Assembly: GCA_964563545.1 (NCBI GenBank)
Contig: CAZLXB010000002.1
Location: forward strand, 62,001 to 126,000
Length of the DNA stretch: 64,000 nucleotides
Source of the DNA: Casp-actino8 sp964563545
Lineage (GTDB): Bacteria; Actinomycetota; Acidimicrobiia; Acidimicrobiales; Ilumatobacteraceae
Direction of reading: 5' to 3'
Position numbers and translations under genes: made by a program
In this document: piece after piece, positions 40,881 through 49,426 of the stretch
How the letters are laid out: each line of letters begins with the position of its first letter
Position numbering within the stretch: position 1 is the first letter of the stretch
The notes under the pieces: model-generated
Databases searched by the model: none
Told to the model about the DNA's origin: nothing
The model's input: the letters and a program-made list of their open reading frames with translations, nothing else

Positions 40881-42650
40881 TCAGCCGGCGAGGCCGATTC
40901 CGCCGAGGTTGTACCAACCGAAGGGCAGCCACTGGAAGCCGCCACGAACGTTGGAACCGACGAGGTTCTGTGCCTTGGTGGCCGAACCCGGAATCGACCA
41001 GACCTGGTCGATCACGTACTGGTTCAACTTCTTCCATTCGGCGGACTGCTTGGCGCGGTCGGTCTCGGCCTTGGCCGCATCGACGCCCTCCTGGAACTCG
41101 GCGAAGGCCGGGTCGCTCTCGTTGTTGTGGTAGTTGAAGCCACCACCGTCACCGAACAGTTCGGGGATGACCGTCGAGGCATTCGCCCAGTCAGCGGCCC
41201 AACCGGCGCGCATCATGTCGCCCCGGTCGCCATTGATGGTCGAGTAGTACTTCGAGGGCTCGATCGGGTTGTCGATGATGTTGACTCCGATCGCCTTCAA
41301 CGAGTCGATCCAGATGGCGATGTTCTTCTGCCAGGTGGCCGAATCGGGATGATCGAAACGGAGTCCCTCACCGGTCGCCCGGGCGTGGAGATCCGGGCAA
41401 GCTTCCTTGGCCTTGTCCATCATGGCCGTGGCGGCCTCGACGTTCGGCGTGCCGTCCTCGTTCAAGCCATCGACCAACTTGGCCGGCTCGTAGTCGGCGG
41501 CGATCAGCGGAGCCACGAAGCTCTTGGCGAACTCACCGGTGAACGGACCACCAGCAGCGGTACGCAGGGCTTCACGATCGAGGGCCAGCCAAATGGCCTT
41601 GCGGACCTCGACGCAATTGACCTTCTCGACGTTGAACATCGTGTAGGACACGAAGCCGTCGAAACCGTCGGTACGACGGTCCTTGAACTGATCGTCACCG
41701 AACACCGTCTGCAGGTTCTCGGGCAGGATGCCGCCGTAGACGATCGCGTTCTTGTCGTCGCCGGCGTCGGCGATCATGCGCTCGTCGATCACGGCCTCAT
41801 CGAGACCGAACTGCCACACGATCTTGTCGACCTTGGGCTCGCGAACCGGGTCGGAGTCCTGGCTCCAGTTCTCGTTACGAACGAGAACCATCTCCTTGCC
41901 CTCTTCGTACGACTCGACCTTGAAAGGTCCGTTCGAGAAGGGCTTGAGGCCGTACTGGTCGGCGGTGTCCTGAGCCTTGGGCACCGGCGCGAACGCGAGG
42001 AGACCCACGGTGTAATTGAAGTCGGCGACCGGGACCTTCAGGGTGAAGGTGATGGTCTTGCCGTCACAGGCCACTGCCTTGTCGAACAGCGCCTGCTGAT
42101 CGGCATCGGCGAGCCACGGACCGGGGTACGCGCTGCCGAAGTCGGAGTCGCCCTCCGGAATGTCGAGATAGCTCAGGGCGTACATCGGACCCTCACCCGC
42201 GGTCACTTCGGCGGCGAAGGTACGCGACACGCCGTAGGCGATGTCGGCACAGGTCACTTCGGACCCGTCTTCCCAGGTGACTCCATCGCGCAGAGTGAAC
42301 GACCACGTCTTCAGGTCGTCCGACTTGGTTCCGAGATCGGTGGCCATGTCGGCGACCAACTCGGTGCCCTCCTTGCCGGCCACCGGCTTGTACGTGGTCA
42401 AGGTGCGGGTGAACGTCGAACCCCAGGCGCCGAGTTCGGCACCGGTGTACACACGCTGCGGGTCGAGAGTCGACGCGCCTTCCTGATTGGTCAGGACGTA
42501 GAGGGTTCCCCCGTCCTTGACTCCGTCGTAAGTAGCCGAACGTCCGCCCGACTCCTCACCGCTCTGGGCTCCACCGCCGCCACCACCGCAGGCAGCCAGG
42601 ATCGAGGCTGCAGCTACGAGGCCGACGGAGAGACGCTTGAATCGCTTCAT
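40881..42650 (-). CDS. dppA: peptide ABC transporter substrate-binding lipoprotein (DppA)
   Basis: Family 5 extracellular solute-binding protein, 589 residues. The signal peptide ends in the lipobox LAAC, followed by a Gly-rich linker, so it is a lipoprotein on the outer face of the membrane. LYVLTNQEGASTLDPQRVYTGAE and FTLRDGVTWEDGSEVT are typical of peptide binders. Codon use and base composition match neighbours. Its own promoter is likely in the 135-bp gap after dppC. Confidence 0.95.
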   Translation of the reverse strand: MKRFKRLSVGLVAAASILAACGGGGGGAQSGEESGGRSATYDGVKDGGTLYVLTNQEGASTLDPQRVYTGAELGAWGSTFTRTLTTYKPVAGKEGTELVADMATDLGTKSDDLKTWSFTLRDGVTWEDGSEVTCADIAYGVSRTFAAEVTAGEGPMYALSYLDIPEGDSDFGSAYPGPWLADADQQALFDKAVACDGKTITFTLKVPVADFNYTVGLLAFAPVPKAQDTADQYGLKPFSNGPFKVESYEEGKEMVLVRNENWSQDSDPVREPKVDKIVWQFGLDEAVIDERMIADAGDDKNAIVYGGILPENLQTVFGDDQFKDRRTDGFDGFVSYTMFNVEKVNCVEVRKAIWLALDREALRTAAGGPFTGEFAKSFVAPLIAADYEPAKLVDGLNEDGTPNVEAATAMMDKAKEACPDLHARATGEGLRFDHPDSATWQKNIAIWIDSLKAIGVNIIDNPIEPSKYYSTINGDRGDMMRAGWAADWANASTVIPELFGDGGGFNYHNNESDPAFAEFQEGVDAAKAETDRAKQSAEWKKLNQYVIDQVWSIPGSATKAQNLVGSNVRGGFQWLPFGWYNLGGIGLAG

Positions 42651-42694
42651 GTTTCCTCCCCTTGCGCGGCCCGATGGCCGCTTGGCAAAGCCCG

Positions 42695-42700
42695 ATAGTA
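42695..42700 (-). promoter_or_regulatory. extended -10 promoter of dppA
   Basis: TACTAT on the minus strand preceded by TGT (extended -10, TGn), about 45 bases before the dppA ATG. It would give a short leader ending in the AGGGGAGG ribosome site. Confidence 0.4.
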
Positions 42701-42785
42701 ACAGCGGACATCAGGCCTTTCGACGGACCTCTTGCGTAGAACCAGCCTCTGAACAGGGGAAATGTTGTACGCCCGGTCGGCAGGT

Positions 42786-43781
42786 TCAGAGCTGCTGGCG
42801 GTCGCTTCGCGGATCGAAAGCGTCGCGGAGGCCGTCGCTCAGGAGATTGAAGGCCAGCACGAGGATCATCAACGTGAAACCGGGGATGAACAGGTAGGTG
42901 GGATCGGCGCGGTAGTAGCGAACGGAATCACCGAGCATGATCCCCCACGACGCCGCCGGGGCGAGGAGTCCGACGCCGAGGAACGACAGCGTCGCCTCCA
43001 AAGCCACGTATCCAGGGAGGCTCAGCGAGACGAAAACGATGATCTGGGGCCAGAGGTTGGGCAGAAGTTGTTTGAAGACGAGATGTCCCGTCCCGGCACC
43101 GAATGATCGGGCCGCCTCGACGAACTCGCGCTCACGCAGCGACAGAACCTGACCCCGCACCAAGCGCGCCATGTAGACCCAGCCGAAGAACGTGAGGACG
43201 GTGAGGATGTACGTGAGGCGCGCGGTGTTGCCCTGTGGAATACCCCACGATTCGAGACGCTGAGTCATCGGGTTGGCCAACGCGATGATGAGCAGGAGCG
43301 ATGGGAACGCCAGGGTCACGTCGCCGAGACGACTGATCAGCCCGTCGATGAATCCACGACGCAGACCAGCGACGATGCCGAGGGTGACTCCGACCGTGGT
43401 CGTCAGAAGGGTTCCGATCGTTCCGATCAACAAGGACACCCGCGCCCCGTACATGAGTCGGCCCAGGATGTCGCGACCGGTACCGGGCTCGACACCGAAA
43501 GGATGATCCCACGAGATTCCACCGAACCGACCCGCGGGCAACCCGTAATCGTTGATGGCTTGCCGATCGAGGGCATAGGGATCGATGTTCAGGATGCGAA
43601 CGAGAATCGGCGCGAACACGGCGATGAAGACGTAAAAAGCCACCACCCAGAACGCAACGACCGCCAGACGGTCGCGACGGACACGTTGCAAGCCGAGTTT
43701 GAAAGGCGACAGACCGACGGCGGACGACTCGGAAGACTCCCCCGTCACTCCTGACACCTCGCCCACCCCCATCACGGACAT
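42786..43781 (-). CDS. dppC: peptide ABC transporter permease (DppC)
   Basis: Second permease, 331 residues. An N-terminal cytoplasmic segment is followed by six helices. HPFGVEPGTGRDILGRLMYGARVSL is the DppC hallmark, and EAARSFGAGTGHLVFKQLLPN is the coupling loop. It is transcribed first of the five transporter genes, an unusual order (C-A-B-D-F). A leaderless -10, TAGTAT, lies at 43788-43793. Confidence 0.94.
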   Translation of the reverse strand: MSVMGVGEVSGVTGESSESSAVGLSPFKLGLQRVRRDRLAVVAFWVVAFYVFIAVFAPILVRILNIDPYALDRQAINDYGLPAGRFGGISWDHPFGVEPGTGRDILGRLMYGARVSLLIGTIGTLLTTTVGVTLGIVAGLRRGFIDGLISRLGDVTLAFPSLLLIIALANPMTQRLESWGIPQGNTARLTYILTVLTFFGWVYMARLVRGQVLSLREREFVEAARSFGAGTGHLVFKQLLPNLWPQIIVFVSLSLPGYVALEATLSFLGVGLLAPAASWGIMLGDSVRYYRADPTYLFIPGFTLMILVLAFNLLSDGLRDAFDPRSDRQQL

Positions 43782-43787
43782 GTTGCG

Positions 43788-43793
43788 ATACTA
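43788..43793 (-). promoter_or_regulatory. -10 hexamer of dppC (leaderless)
   Basis: TAGTAT on the minus strand, 6 bases before the ATG at 43781. Confidence 0.45.
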
Positions 43794-43823
43794 GGGGTCG
43801 TTCGGATCCTCACCGAGCCTGAC

Positions 43824-44615
43824 TCATTTGCGGTTTGCTGCGTGCTGGACGATGCGGGCGAATTCGTCGGGATCGAGACTCGCCCCACCCACCAGCAAGC
43901 CGTCGATGTCGGGTTGGGCCATGAGTTCGGCCGTATTGGCCGCCTTGACCGACCCGCCGTACTGGATTCGGACCTCATCACCCGTCTCCTTGCCCCACTT
44001 CCCGGCGACGAAGGACCTGATCTCTCGGCAGACCGCCTCGGCGTCGTCGGCGGTGGCGGTGAGCCCGGTCCCGATCGCCCAGATCGGCTCGTAGGCGATC
44101 ACCATCTCCGACACCTGGGCGGCCGAACGACCGGCGAGTGAACCCGCCAACTGCGACTGGACCCTCGCGATGGTCGATCCCGACTCGCGTTCGTCGCGCG
44201 TCTCGCCGACACAGAGGATCGGGGTCATCTTCAGGTTCTGTACGGCGGCGACCTTCTTGGCCACCATCTCGTCGGTCTCCCCGAACAGCTGACGCCGTTC
44301 CGAGTGTCCGCAGATGACCAGCGAGACTCCCAACTTCACGAGGAAGGCTGGCGACACCTCACCGGTGAAGGCTCCCTTCTCTTCATGGTGGCAATTCTGC
44401 GCGCCGAGCAGAAATGAGAGTTCGTCGGCTTCGATGAGGGTCTGAACACTCCGGATGTCGGTGAAAGGCGGATGCACACTCACGTCCACTTGCGCGAATT
44501 CGTCCTTGCCCACGAGGTAGCTCAACTTCTGAACGAGTTGGATCGCCTCGTAGTGGTTCTGGTTCATCTTCCAGTTGCCGCTGATGAGCGGACGACGGAT
44601 CTGGTCAGCGGACAT
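43824..44615 (-). CDS. tpiA: triosephosphate isomerase
   Basis: Interconverts dihydroxyacetone phosphate and glyceraldehyde-3-phosphate; cytosolic TIM barrel, 263 residues. Motifs: SGNWKMN (catalytic Lys), CGHSERR (catalytic His), AYEPIWAIGTG (catalytic Glu) and IQYGGSVK with LVGGASL for phosphate. The ATG at 44615 gives the normal N terminus; it overlaps pgk by 11 bp. Confidence 0.97.
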   Translation of the reverse strand: MSADQIRRPLISGNWKMNQNHYEAIQLVQKLSYLVGKDEFAQVDVSVHPPFTDIRSVQTLIEADELSFLLGAQNCHHEEKGAFTGEVSPAFLVKLGVSLVICGHSERRQLFGETDEMVAKKVAAVQNLKMTPILCVGETRDERESGSTIARVQSQLAGSLAGRSAAQVSEMVIAYEPIWAIGTGLTATADDAEAVCREIRSFVAGKWGKETGDEVRIQYGGSVKAANTAELMAQPDIDGLLVGGASLDPDEFARIVQHAANRK

Positions 44616-45726
44616 TGGGTGCCTTTCGGAGTGCGGCGAGTCCCGGCAGATCGCCGAGTTCGAGGAGTTCGAGCGAGGCTCCCCCTCCGGTCGACACATG
44701 ATCGATGCGATCATCCAAGCCGAATTGGGCGAGGGCCGCCGCCGAGTCCCCACCGCCCACGATCGTGAAAGCCTTGGTGTCGGCCATCGCTTGGGCCACG
44801 GTGCGGGTGCCGTGCTCGAAGCGCGAGTCCTCGAACATACCCATCGGTCCGTTCCAGAACACCGTGCGGGCTTCCATGATGATGTCGGTGAACGCGGCCG
44901 CGCTGCCCGGGCCGATGTCGAAACCCTTCGCTCCGGGAGGGAGCCGGCGGCCGAACGTTGCGTAATTTCCGTCGGAATCGACTCCGGTGATGTCTTCGGG
45001 AAGGTGGATCGGTTTGCCTGCTTCGAGCAACCGTCGACAGGTGTCGACCTGATCGGGCTCGAAGAGTGAATCCCCGATCGGATAACCCTGCGCGGCGAGG
45101 AAGGTGAAGCACATGGCTCCGCCGATCACCAATGAATCGACGACGCCGAGCAAAGCCTCGACCACGCCGAGCTTGTCGGAGATCTTGGAGCCGCCGAGCA
45201 CCGCGACGAACGGATGGCGGGGCTTGTTGCGGAGCGCGAGCAACACCTCGACTTCCTTCGCGAGGAGCCGACCCATCGCGGAAGGAAGGAACTTGGGCGG
45301 TCCGACGATCGATGCGTGGGCCCGATGGGCGGCACCGAAGGCATCGTCCACGTACATGTCGACACCGTCGATCAAACGAGCCACGAAGTCGTCGGCATTC
45401 GCCTCCTCACCAGGATCGAACCGCAGGTTCTCGAGAAGTTCGACTCCCGGCGCCAATTCGGCGAGACGATCGGCGACCGGTTTCATCGAATACTTCGACT
45501 CCGGCGCTCCCTTCGGGCGACCGAGGTGACTCGCGCAGACCACCGATGCACCGCGATCGATCAGCCATTCGATGGTAGGCAGAGCCGCCCGGATCCGAAA
45601 ATCGTCCGTGATCCGTCGTCCACCGGAGCCGTCATCTTCCATGGGCACGTTGAAATCGGTCCGCACGAGGACGCGACGTCCACCGACGTCTCCGAGATCT
45701 TCGAGTTCCGGTAGATCGCCGTGCAT
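44605..45726 (-). CDS. pgk: phosphoglycerate kinase
   Basis: Glycolytic kinase transferring phosphate from 1,3-bisphosphoglycerate to ADP. At 373 residues it is slightly short for the family (~390-400). It shows RTDFNVP, SHLGRPKG, LLENLRF, VLGGSKISDK and the nucleotide-binding GGGDSAAAL. The usual YVND segment reads YVDD before AFGAAHR. It lies 3 bp after gap and overlaps tpiA, forming one glycolytic operon. Confidence 0.97.
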   Translation of the reverse strand: MHGDLPELEDLGDVGGRRVLVRTDFNVPMEDDGSGGRRITDDFRIRAALPTIEWLIDRGASVVCASHLGRPKGAPESKYSMKPVADRLAELAPGVELLENLRFDPGEEANADDFVARLIDGVDMYVDDAFGAAHRAHASIVGPPKFLPSAMGRLLAKEVEVLLALRNKPRHPFVAVLGGSKISDKLGVVEALLGVVDSLVIGGAMCFTFLAAQGYPIGDSLFEPDQVDTCRRLLEAGKPIHLPEDITGVDSDGNYATFGRRLPPGAKGFDIGPGSAAAFTDIIMEARTVFWNGPMGMFEDSRFEHGTRTVAQAMADTKAFTIVGGGDSAAALAQFGLDDRIDHVSTGGGASLELLELGDLPGLAALRKAPNVR

Positions 45727-45729
45727 CGA

Positions 45730-46755
45730 TCAGCGCTTCGTACGCTTCGGAACCTTGCCGCCGGCGTAGAGCGTCGTGTCGACGAGGCGGTTGCTGTAAC
45801 CCCACTCGTTGTCGTACCACGCGAGCACCTTGACCATCTTGCCCATACTCGCGGTGAGGCCGGCGTCGAAGATACTGCTGTGCGGATCCGTGACGATGTC
45901 GCTCGACACGATCGGATCCTCGGTGTAACGAAGGATGCCCTTCAGCGGACCGGCCGACGCCGCCTTCTTGAACGCCGCGTTGATCTGCTCCACCGTTGCC
46001 GACTTCTTCAGGTTGGCGGTGAAGTCGACGATGGACCCGGTGGGGACCGGGACGCGGAGCGAGGTTCCGTCGAGTCGACCCTTCATGCTGGCCAGTACGA
46101 GGCTCGTCGCCCGAGCGGCGCCGGTACTGGTCGGGACGATGTTGATAGCCGCTCCCCGAGCCCGGCGCAGGTCCTTGTGTGGGCCGTCCACCAGCATCTG
46201 GTCACCCGTGTAGGCGTGGACCGTCTGCATCAATCCCTGCTCGACTCCGAACGCGTCGTCCAGAACCTTCACGAGCGGAACGAAACAGTTCGTGGTGCAA
46301 CTCGCGTTGGAGATCACCTTGTGCTTCTTGAAGTCGAAGTCCTTGTGGTTGACCCCATACACGAACGTCGCATCCGCGTTGTCGCACGGAGCCGACACGA
46401 TCACGAGTGGGGCGCCACCCTCTAGGTGCGCGGCCGCCGAATCGCGCTTGGTGAAGATCCCGGTGCTCTCGATCACCACGTCCACTCCGAGCTTGCCCCA
46501 CGGAAGATTCTTGGGGTCGCGCTCGCTGAGAACCCGGAGCTCCTTGCCATCGACCGAGATCCCCGTCTTGGTCGCCTTGATCGTGTTGGACAATTGACCG
46601 AGTACCGAGTCGTACTTCAGTAGGTGCGCCATGGTGTCGAGCGAACCCAGATCGTTCACGGCGACGATCTCGACGTCGGCACCTCTCTGATTGACCGCCC
46701 GAAAGAAATTGCGACCGATACGGCCGAATCCGTTGATACCCACTCGAACCGTCAT
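45730..46755 (-). CDS. gap: glyceraldehyde-3-phosphate dehydrogenase, type I
   Basis: NAD-dependent GAPDH of 341 residues. NAD site INGFGRIGR; catalytic C153 in SNASCTTNC; HAYTGDQ, and WYDNEWGYSNR at the C terminus. The ATG at 46755 follows GAGGAG. Its 5' leader holds a 6-bp CGGGCC/GGCCCG hairpin (46776-46795). It begins a gap-pgk-tpiA operon. Unlike the usual actinobacterial order, whiA is not directly upstream. Confidence 0.97.
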   Translation of the reverse strand: MTVRVGINGFGRIGRNFFRAVNQRGADVEIVAVNDLGSLDTMAHLLKYDSVLGQLSNTIKATKTGISVDGKELRVLSERDPKNLPWGKLGVDVVIESTGIFTKRDSAAAHLEGGAPLVIVSAPCDNADATFVYGVNHKDFDFKKHKVISNASCTTNCFVPLVKVLDDAFGVEQGLMQTVHAYTGDQMLVDGPHKDLRRARGAAINIVPTSTGAARATSLVLASMKGRLDGTSLRVPVPTGSIVDFTANLKKSATVEQINAAFKKAASAGPLKGILRYTEDPIVSSDIVTDPHSSIFDAGLTASMGKMVKVLAWYDNEWGYSNRLVDTTLYAGGKVPKRTKR

Positions 46756-46775
46756 GGAATCTCCTCGTTGACGCC

Positions 46776-46795
46776 CGGGCCACTCATCCGGCCCG
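46776..46795 (-). other. hairpin in gap 5' leader
   Basis: CGGGCC (46776-46781) pairs with GGCCCG (46790-46795), 8-base loop, about 20-40 bases upstream of the gap start. It may be a leader structure or a terminator after rapZ; there is no T-run. Confidence 0.3.
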
Positions 46796-46853
46796 CTGAC
46801 ACGGCACAAGGAAACTAGTTCCGACGCGTGGCCTGACCGAGAATCCGCTCGCC

Positions 46854-47699
46854 TCAGCGACCGACGTCACGATGACCGGTTCGAACCGGCTGACCGGAGG
46901 CCCGTAATCGTGCCGCGACCTCCTCGACCACCGCCACCGACCGGTGCCGGCCGCCGGTGCATCCGATCGACACCGTGAGGTAGCTCTTTCCCTCCTGGGC
47001 GTATTCGGGGAGGATGCCCGAGATCATGGCCACGAAATCGGCCACGAACCGTTCGGTGGCCGCTCGTTCGACCACGAAGGATCGAACCGGATCATCGAGT
47101 CCGGTTAGTGGGCGCAATGCTTCGTCCCAATGCGGGTTCGGAAGGAACCTGACGTCCATCACGATGTCGGAATCGATGGGTATGCCGTACTTGAACCCGA
47201 AGGATTCCACGGCGACCTGCAGACGTTCGGTCGCGGCTCCGTCGAACACCCCGAGGAGTCGCGACTTGAGCTGGTGGACGTTCAGGTCCGTGGTGTCGAT
47301 CACCAGATCGCAATCACCCTTCATCGGCTCGAGGAGTTCGCGCTCGGCTCGGATGGATTCGAGAAGGCCATCGGTTTCGGCGGCGAACGGATGGCGCCTC
47401 CGAGTCGATTCGTACCTCTTGACCAACTCGGCATCGGTGGCGTCCAGATACACGACGCGAACCCGGTGACCCGCGGATCGCAGACCGGCGACCTTGGGCA
47501 TGAGTTCGAGATGCTGGCGGCCGGCCACCAACGCGAGGCGTTCGATCGCCGAACCCGGGGAACTCGCGAGTTCGACGATCGTGTCGACGAGACTCGTCGG
47601 GAGATTGTCGACGACGTACCAGCCGAGATCTTCGAGTACGGCGGCGGTCGCCGAACGTCCGGCTCCCGACAACCCGGTGATGACGAGGATCTCAGCCAC
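46854..47699 (-). CDS. rapZ: RNase adapter / nucleotide-binding protein RapZ
   Basis: P-loop protein of the RapZ/YvcJ family, 281 residues. Walker A is GLSGAGRSA, with Arg in place of the usual Lys, as common in actinobacteria. VVDNLPTSL follows, and the C-terminal domain has SFGFKYGIP, DVRFLPNP and IGCTGGRHRS. In E. coli it controls amino-sugar synthesis through small RNAs; in actinobacteria the role is less clear. The GTG start is used. It lies 6 bp after a methyltransferase. Confidence 0.95.
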   Translation of the reverse strand: MAEILVITGLSGAGRSATAAVLEDLGWYVVDNLPTSLVDTIVELASSPGSAIERLALVAGRQHLELMPKVAGLRSAGHRVRVVYLDATDAELVKRYESTRRRHPFAAETDGLLESIRAERELLEPMKGDCDLVIDTTDLNVHQLKSRLLGVFDGAATERLQVAVESFGFKYGIPIDSDIVMDVRFLPNPHWDEALRPLTGLDDPVRSFVVERAATERFVADFVAMISGILPEYAQEGKSYLTVSIGCTGGRHRSVAVVEEVAARLRASGQPVRTGHRDVGR

Positions 47700-47705
47700 T
47701 GGGCG

Positions 47706-48449
47706 TCACGCTACTGCTGGCTCGCGACGGACGAGTCGTAAGTAGAGGAGTCGCGGAATCGTGGCCGCGGCTTCGTATTCGGCGGCGCGGGCCAGAAAAC
47801 CCGGCGGGGGCGCCGGCTCCTCCAGAAGTTCGAGGAAGAGTCCATGGCGGGCGAGTGTGTTGACGTAGCGACCGAGGGGACGGTGGATGAAGGGTATGAA
47901 GACGTCCTTCTCGACCTCTTGCAAGGATTCGTCTTCCACGAGGTAGGGACCGATCCGCCAGTACTGCTCGGGTGGATCGAGAATCTGGTCGTCGATCCAT
48001 CCACTGCCCGGGGTTTGCAGAAGCGGGTGGTTCAAGAAGAAGCAGAATCGACCACCCGGCCGCAACACTCGCGCGACCTCGGCAATCGCTTCGTCCACGT
48101 CTCGAATGTGCTCGAACACGAGACAGGCCACGACGGCATCGAATGACGCGGTAGCGAATGGCAAAGCGGCTGCCGCCGCCCGCGCGTACGCCGGGCCTCC
48201 CCCACGACCCACCGCCACCCGAACCTGATTCCACGTCGGGTCGACACCCACCACTGTCGACGCACCGAGAGTCGACGCCAACCGACTGATCTGCCCGTCG
48301 CCACAACCGACATCGAGCACGCGCCGGCAACCCTCGATCTCTCGAGCGGCCATGGGAAGGATCTGCTCCACGTATTCGGGATCGGCACCCTCGGTGAATC
48401 CTTCGATCCACCACGACGCATTCACTTCCCACAGGTCGTCATCTTCCAC
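47706..48449 (-). CDS. SAM-dependent methyltransferase
   Basis: Class I methyltransferase of 247 residues. SAM motif RVLDVGCGDGQISRLA, then VVGVDPT, ALPFATASFDAVVACLVFEHIRD and VLRPGGRFCFFLNHPLLQTPG. The fold and HPLLQTPG block resemble methyltransferases of small acids or quinones. The GTG at 48449 is preferred, with TAACCT 7 bases upstream (48457-48462); an ATG at 48569 would overlap the divergent luciferase-like gene. It sits between uvrC and rapZ, which are often adjacent in other actinobacteria. Confidence 0.85.
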   Translation of the reverse strand: MEDDDLWEVNASWWIEGFTEGADPEYVEQILPMAAREIEGCRRVLDVGCGDGQISRLASTLGASTVVGVDPTWNQVRVAVGRGGGPAYARAAAAALPFATASFDAVVACLVFEHIRDVDEAIAEVARVLRPGGRFCFFLNHPLLQTPGSGWIDDQILDPPEQYWRIGPYLVEDESLQEVEKDVFIPFIHRPLGRYVNTLARHGLFLELLEEPAPPPGFLARAAEYEAAATIPRLLYLRLVRREPAVA

Positions 48450-48456
48450 TCGATCG

Positions 48457-48462
48457 AGGTTA
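48457..48462 (-). promoter_or_regulatory. -10 hexamer of methyltransferase gene (leaderless)
   Basis: TAACCT on the minus strand, 7 bases before the GTG at 48449. Confidence 0.4.
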
Positions 48463-48514
48463 GGTCTGACTACCCTCGCATCATGATGATCGAAACCGTT
48501 TCGCGAGGCGACCG

Positions 48515-49426
48515 ATGAAGTTCTCCGTGTGGCCCTCTCCCGATCGTCCGTGGGCCGATGTTCGGCCATTGGCCGAATACGCCGACGAGAACGGCTACCA
48601 CTGCTTCTGGTACGCCGACCATTTCATGCCCAACAGCGAGGACGGGAGCATCAAGGACGGCAACGTCCACGAGGCGTGGGCGGTACTGGCCGCGGTTGCC
48701 GCGGTCACCGATCGGATTCGCATCGGATCGCTCGTCTCCCCGACGACCGTTCGCCACCCAGCGGTCATCGCCAATGTCGCGGCCACGATCGATCGCATCT
48801 CGGACGGACGCCTCACCCTCGGGCTCGGAGCGGGATGGCAGGTCAACGAGCACCGCGCTTATGGCATCGAACTCTTCGGGGGACGCGAACGCGTCGACCG
48901 CTTCGAGGAGGCGATCCAGATCGTCCGCAGCCTTCTCACGGAATCACGAACGAATTTCCGCGGGCAACATTTCACCATCGACGATGCCCCATGCCAACCG
49001 ACTCCCGTCCAGAATCCCCTTCCTCTGATGGTGGGTACCGGCGGCCCGAGAATGACGCGCATCACGGCCCGCTGGGCTGACGAGTGGAACGTCTGGGGGA
49101 CGCCCGAAACGGCTCGCGACAAGGTCCGGGCTCTCGATTCCGCGTGCGAAGAGGCAGGCCGGGATCCCCGGTCCATCCGACGATCGGTTCAAGCGATGTT
49201 CTTCCTCGTCGACGACCAAGCCACCATCGACAAACTTCGCAAGGTTGCCCCCGCCGATCGCTCGGTGATCGGCTCGCTCGAAGTGGTCGCCGACTCCATC
49301 GGTGCTTATCGCGACCTCGGATTCGACGAGGTGATCGTTCCCGACTTCACCCTCGGTGCCGTTCATGCCGAGCGAATCGAAAAATACGAACGGTTGAGAA
49401 CCGAGGTGTTCAGCTTGTTCCGCTAG
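48515..49426 (+). CDS. luciferase-like (F420-type) oxidoreductase
   Basis: TIM-barrel oxidoreductase, 303 residues. FWYADHF, RIRIGSLVSPTTVRHPAVIA, LGLGAGWQVNEHRAYG and MVGTGGPRMTRI mark an F420-dependent class common in actinobacteria. The ATG at 48515 has a GCGAGG ribosome site. It is the only plus-strand gene in this block and its last 17 bp overlap the end of uvrC on the other strand. The substrate is unknown. Confidence 0.9.
   Translation: MKFSVWPSPDRPWADVRPLAEYADENGYHCFWYADHFMPNSEDGSIKDGNVHEAWAVLAAVAAVTDRIRIGSLVSPTTVRHPAVIANVAATIDRISDGRLTLGLGAGWQVNEHRAYGIELFGGRERVDRFEEAIQIVRSLLTESRTNFRGQHFTIDDAPCQPTPVQNPLPLMVGTGGPRMTRITARWADEWNVWGTPETARDKVRALDSACEEAGRDPRSIRRSVQAMFFLVDDQATIDKLRKVAPADRSVIGSLEVVADSIGAYRDLGFDEVIVPDFTLGAVHAERIEKYERLRTEVFSLFR

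Noticed and set aside
41127..42698. 523-codon plus-strand frame over dppA
   Set aside because: Antisense to a clear lipoprotein gene; the sequence is low in recognisable motifs and reflects third-base GC.
49410..49426. 17-bp overlap of luciferase-like gene and uvrC ends as regulatory antisense
   Set aside because: Short tail-to-tail overlaps are common in compact genomes and nothing else supports a function.
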